Assembly (NCBI GenBank): GCA_037447655.1
Contig: JBBHKE010001293.1
Location: forward strand, 64,001 to 106,538
From: Zygnema cylindricum
Lineage: Eukaryota; Streptophyta; Zygnematophyceae; Zygnematales; Zygnemataceae
DNA length: 42,538 nt
Reading direction: 5' to 3'
The notes beneath the pieces are model-generated. The model did no database searches, was not told the DNA's origin, and saw only the letters and a list, made by a program, of their open reading frames with translations. Within the stretch, counting starts at the first letter, position 1, and the number at the start of each line of letters is the position of its first letter. The position numbers and the translations under genes were made by a program. Shown here piece by piece: positions 41,938-42,538 of the stretch.

Positions 41938-42538
41938 CTAGTAGGAATTTCTCAAAAAATATTACCCATATCTCTTGTACACTATAAGCATTAGCAAGGG
42001 AGACCCTTAAATCGTTCAAATCACTTGCAAGCCTAATATTCAGTATGTTAACTTATGTTGGCACAAAAATTAACCACGAGACATACAAATTAATGCATGT
42101 ATCACTGAACATGCACTTAATATCACATAAAAATCTCAATGCTATAGTTAGATTTTTTCACTAACTCATTTCAAGTTTTTTGTCGATAATATTTGGAGCG
42201 TGTTTCATGTTTAGTGGTTTTATAAAAAAATGAAACCATGTTTTGTGTTTTAATGGTAATAAAAACACGAATCATGATTTTATGCCTCATGGTTACCATG
42301 AAATGAAGAACCTACGAGTTCTTATGGTTTTGTGAAACTCAAAAAAGTTAGTGGTTTCCAACATGCTTAAGAAAAAACACGGTGAACTCGAAACGAGAAC
42401 ATCGTGATTCCTTTTATTCCATCATGACTTTTGACGACCTGTTTTAGTGAATCGTACAAAATTATGAGGAATTTGGTGGATTCATTACATATATGTGATG
42501 AGCCCATAAAACAAACGAAATAGAGGAGGGACTAAGGT
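41938..42538. other. Right-edge region, nothing recognised
   Basis: AT-rich, with repeated ACCATG, CATGATTTT and ATCATGA words but no gene, RNA or bounded repeat that I can support. Confidence 0.5.

Overview
The window is nuclear DNA of a land plant. The evidence is two spliced genes with GT-AG introns whose products match plant protein families, a nuclear-type tRNA-Leu(CAG), plant Ty1/copia retrotransposons, and many small non-autonomous DNA transposons. I cannot name the species. The TE mix and motif-rich exons do not look like a compact crop genome, but that is only an impression.

Layout. Positions 1-16,500 are almost entirely LTR-retrotransposon debris of one copia lineage: E1 (+ strand, cut by the left edge, 3' LTR 1416-2426); E2 (- strand, 5' LTR 6071-6986), whose pol gene is cut at 2427 because E1 landed in it; E3 (- strand, about 7888-13604, both LTRs, decayed and internally deleted); and a solo LTR (14261-16491) split by a TA-flanked inverted-repeat element. 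All coding parts are broken. Positions 16,500-19,630 hold two oppositely oriented copies of a hAT-like MITE, each with a perfect 8-bp target duplication; one carries a nested MITE and the other a 66-bp minisatellite.

Positions 19,600-37,000 are the gene island. It holds an unrecognised Pro/Ser-rich intronless reading frame (21120-23336, +); a five-exon SLX1 structure-specific endonuclease gene (30747-25331, -) with a very large Lys/Glu-rich exon 4; a tRNA-Leu(CAG) gene (31047-31127, +); and a seven-exon gene for a plastid-type DUF1338 protein of the HglS/FLO7 2-oxoadipate dioxygenase/decarboxylase family (36963-33236, -) with two MITEs in its introns. I reconstructed both spliced genes by hand; every junction is GT-AG and keeps phase.

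Positions 37,000-42,538 are again transposon-rich. They hold TACACCG-family inverted-repeat elements and two PIF/Harbinger-like elements with TTA/TAA target duplications, nested in one another.

The genes do not form a pathway: SLX1 acts in DNA repair and the DUF1338 protein in lysine/2-oxoacid metabolism. The most unusual signals are a stem-loop in the copia LTRs whose stem changes between copies while its loop is kept, a half-tRNA-iMet primer-binding site, a tRNA-like antisense segment in the LTR, the interlocked MITE families, and dense CACGTG/CAGCTG palindromes running through the exons in all three codon frames.
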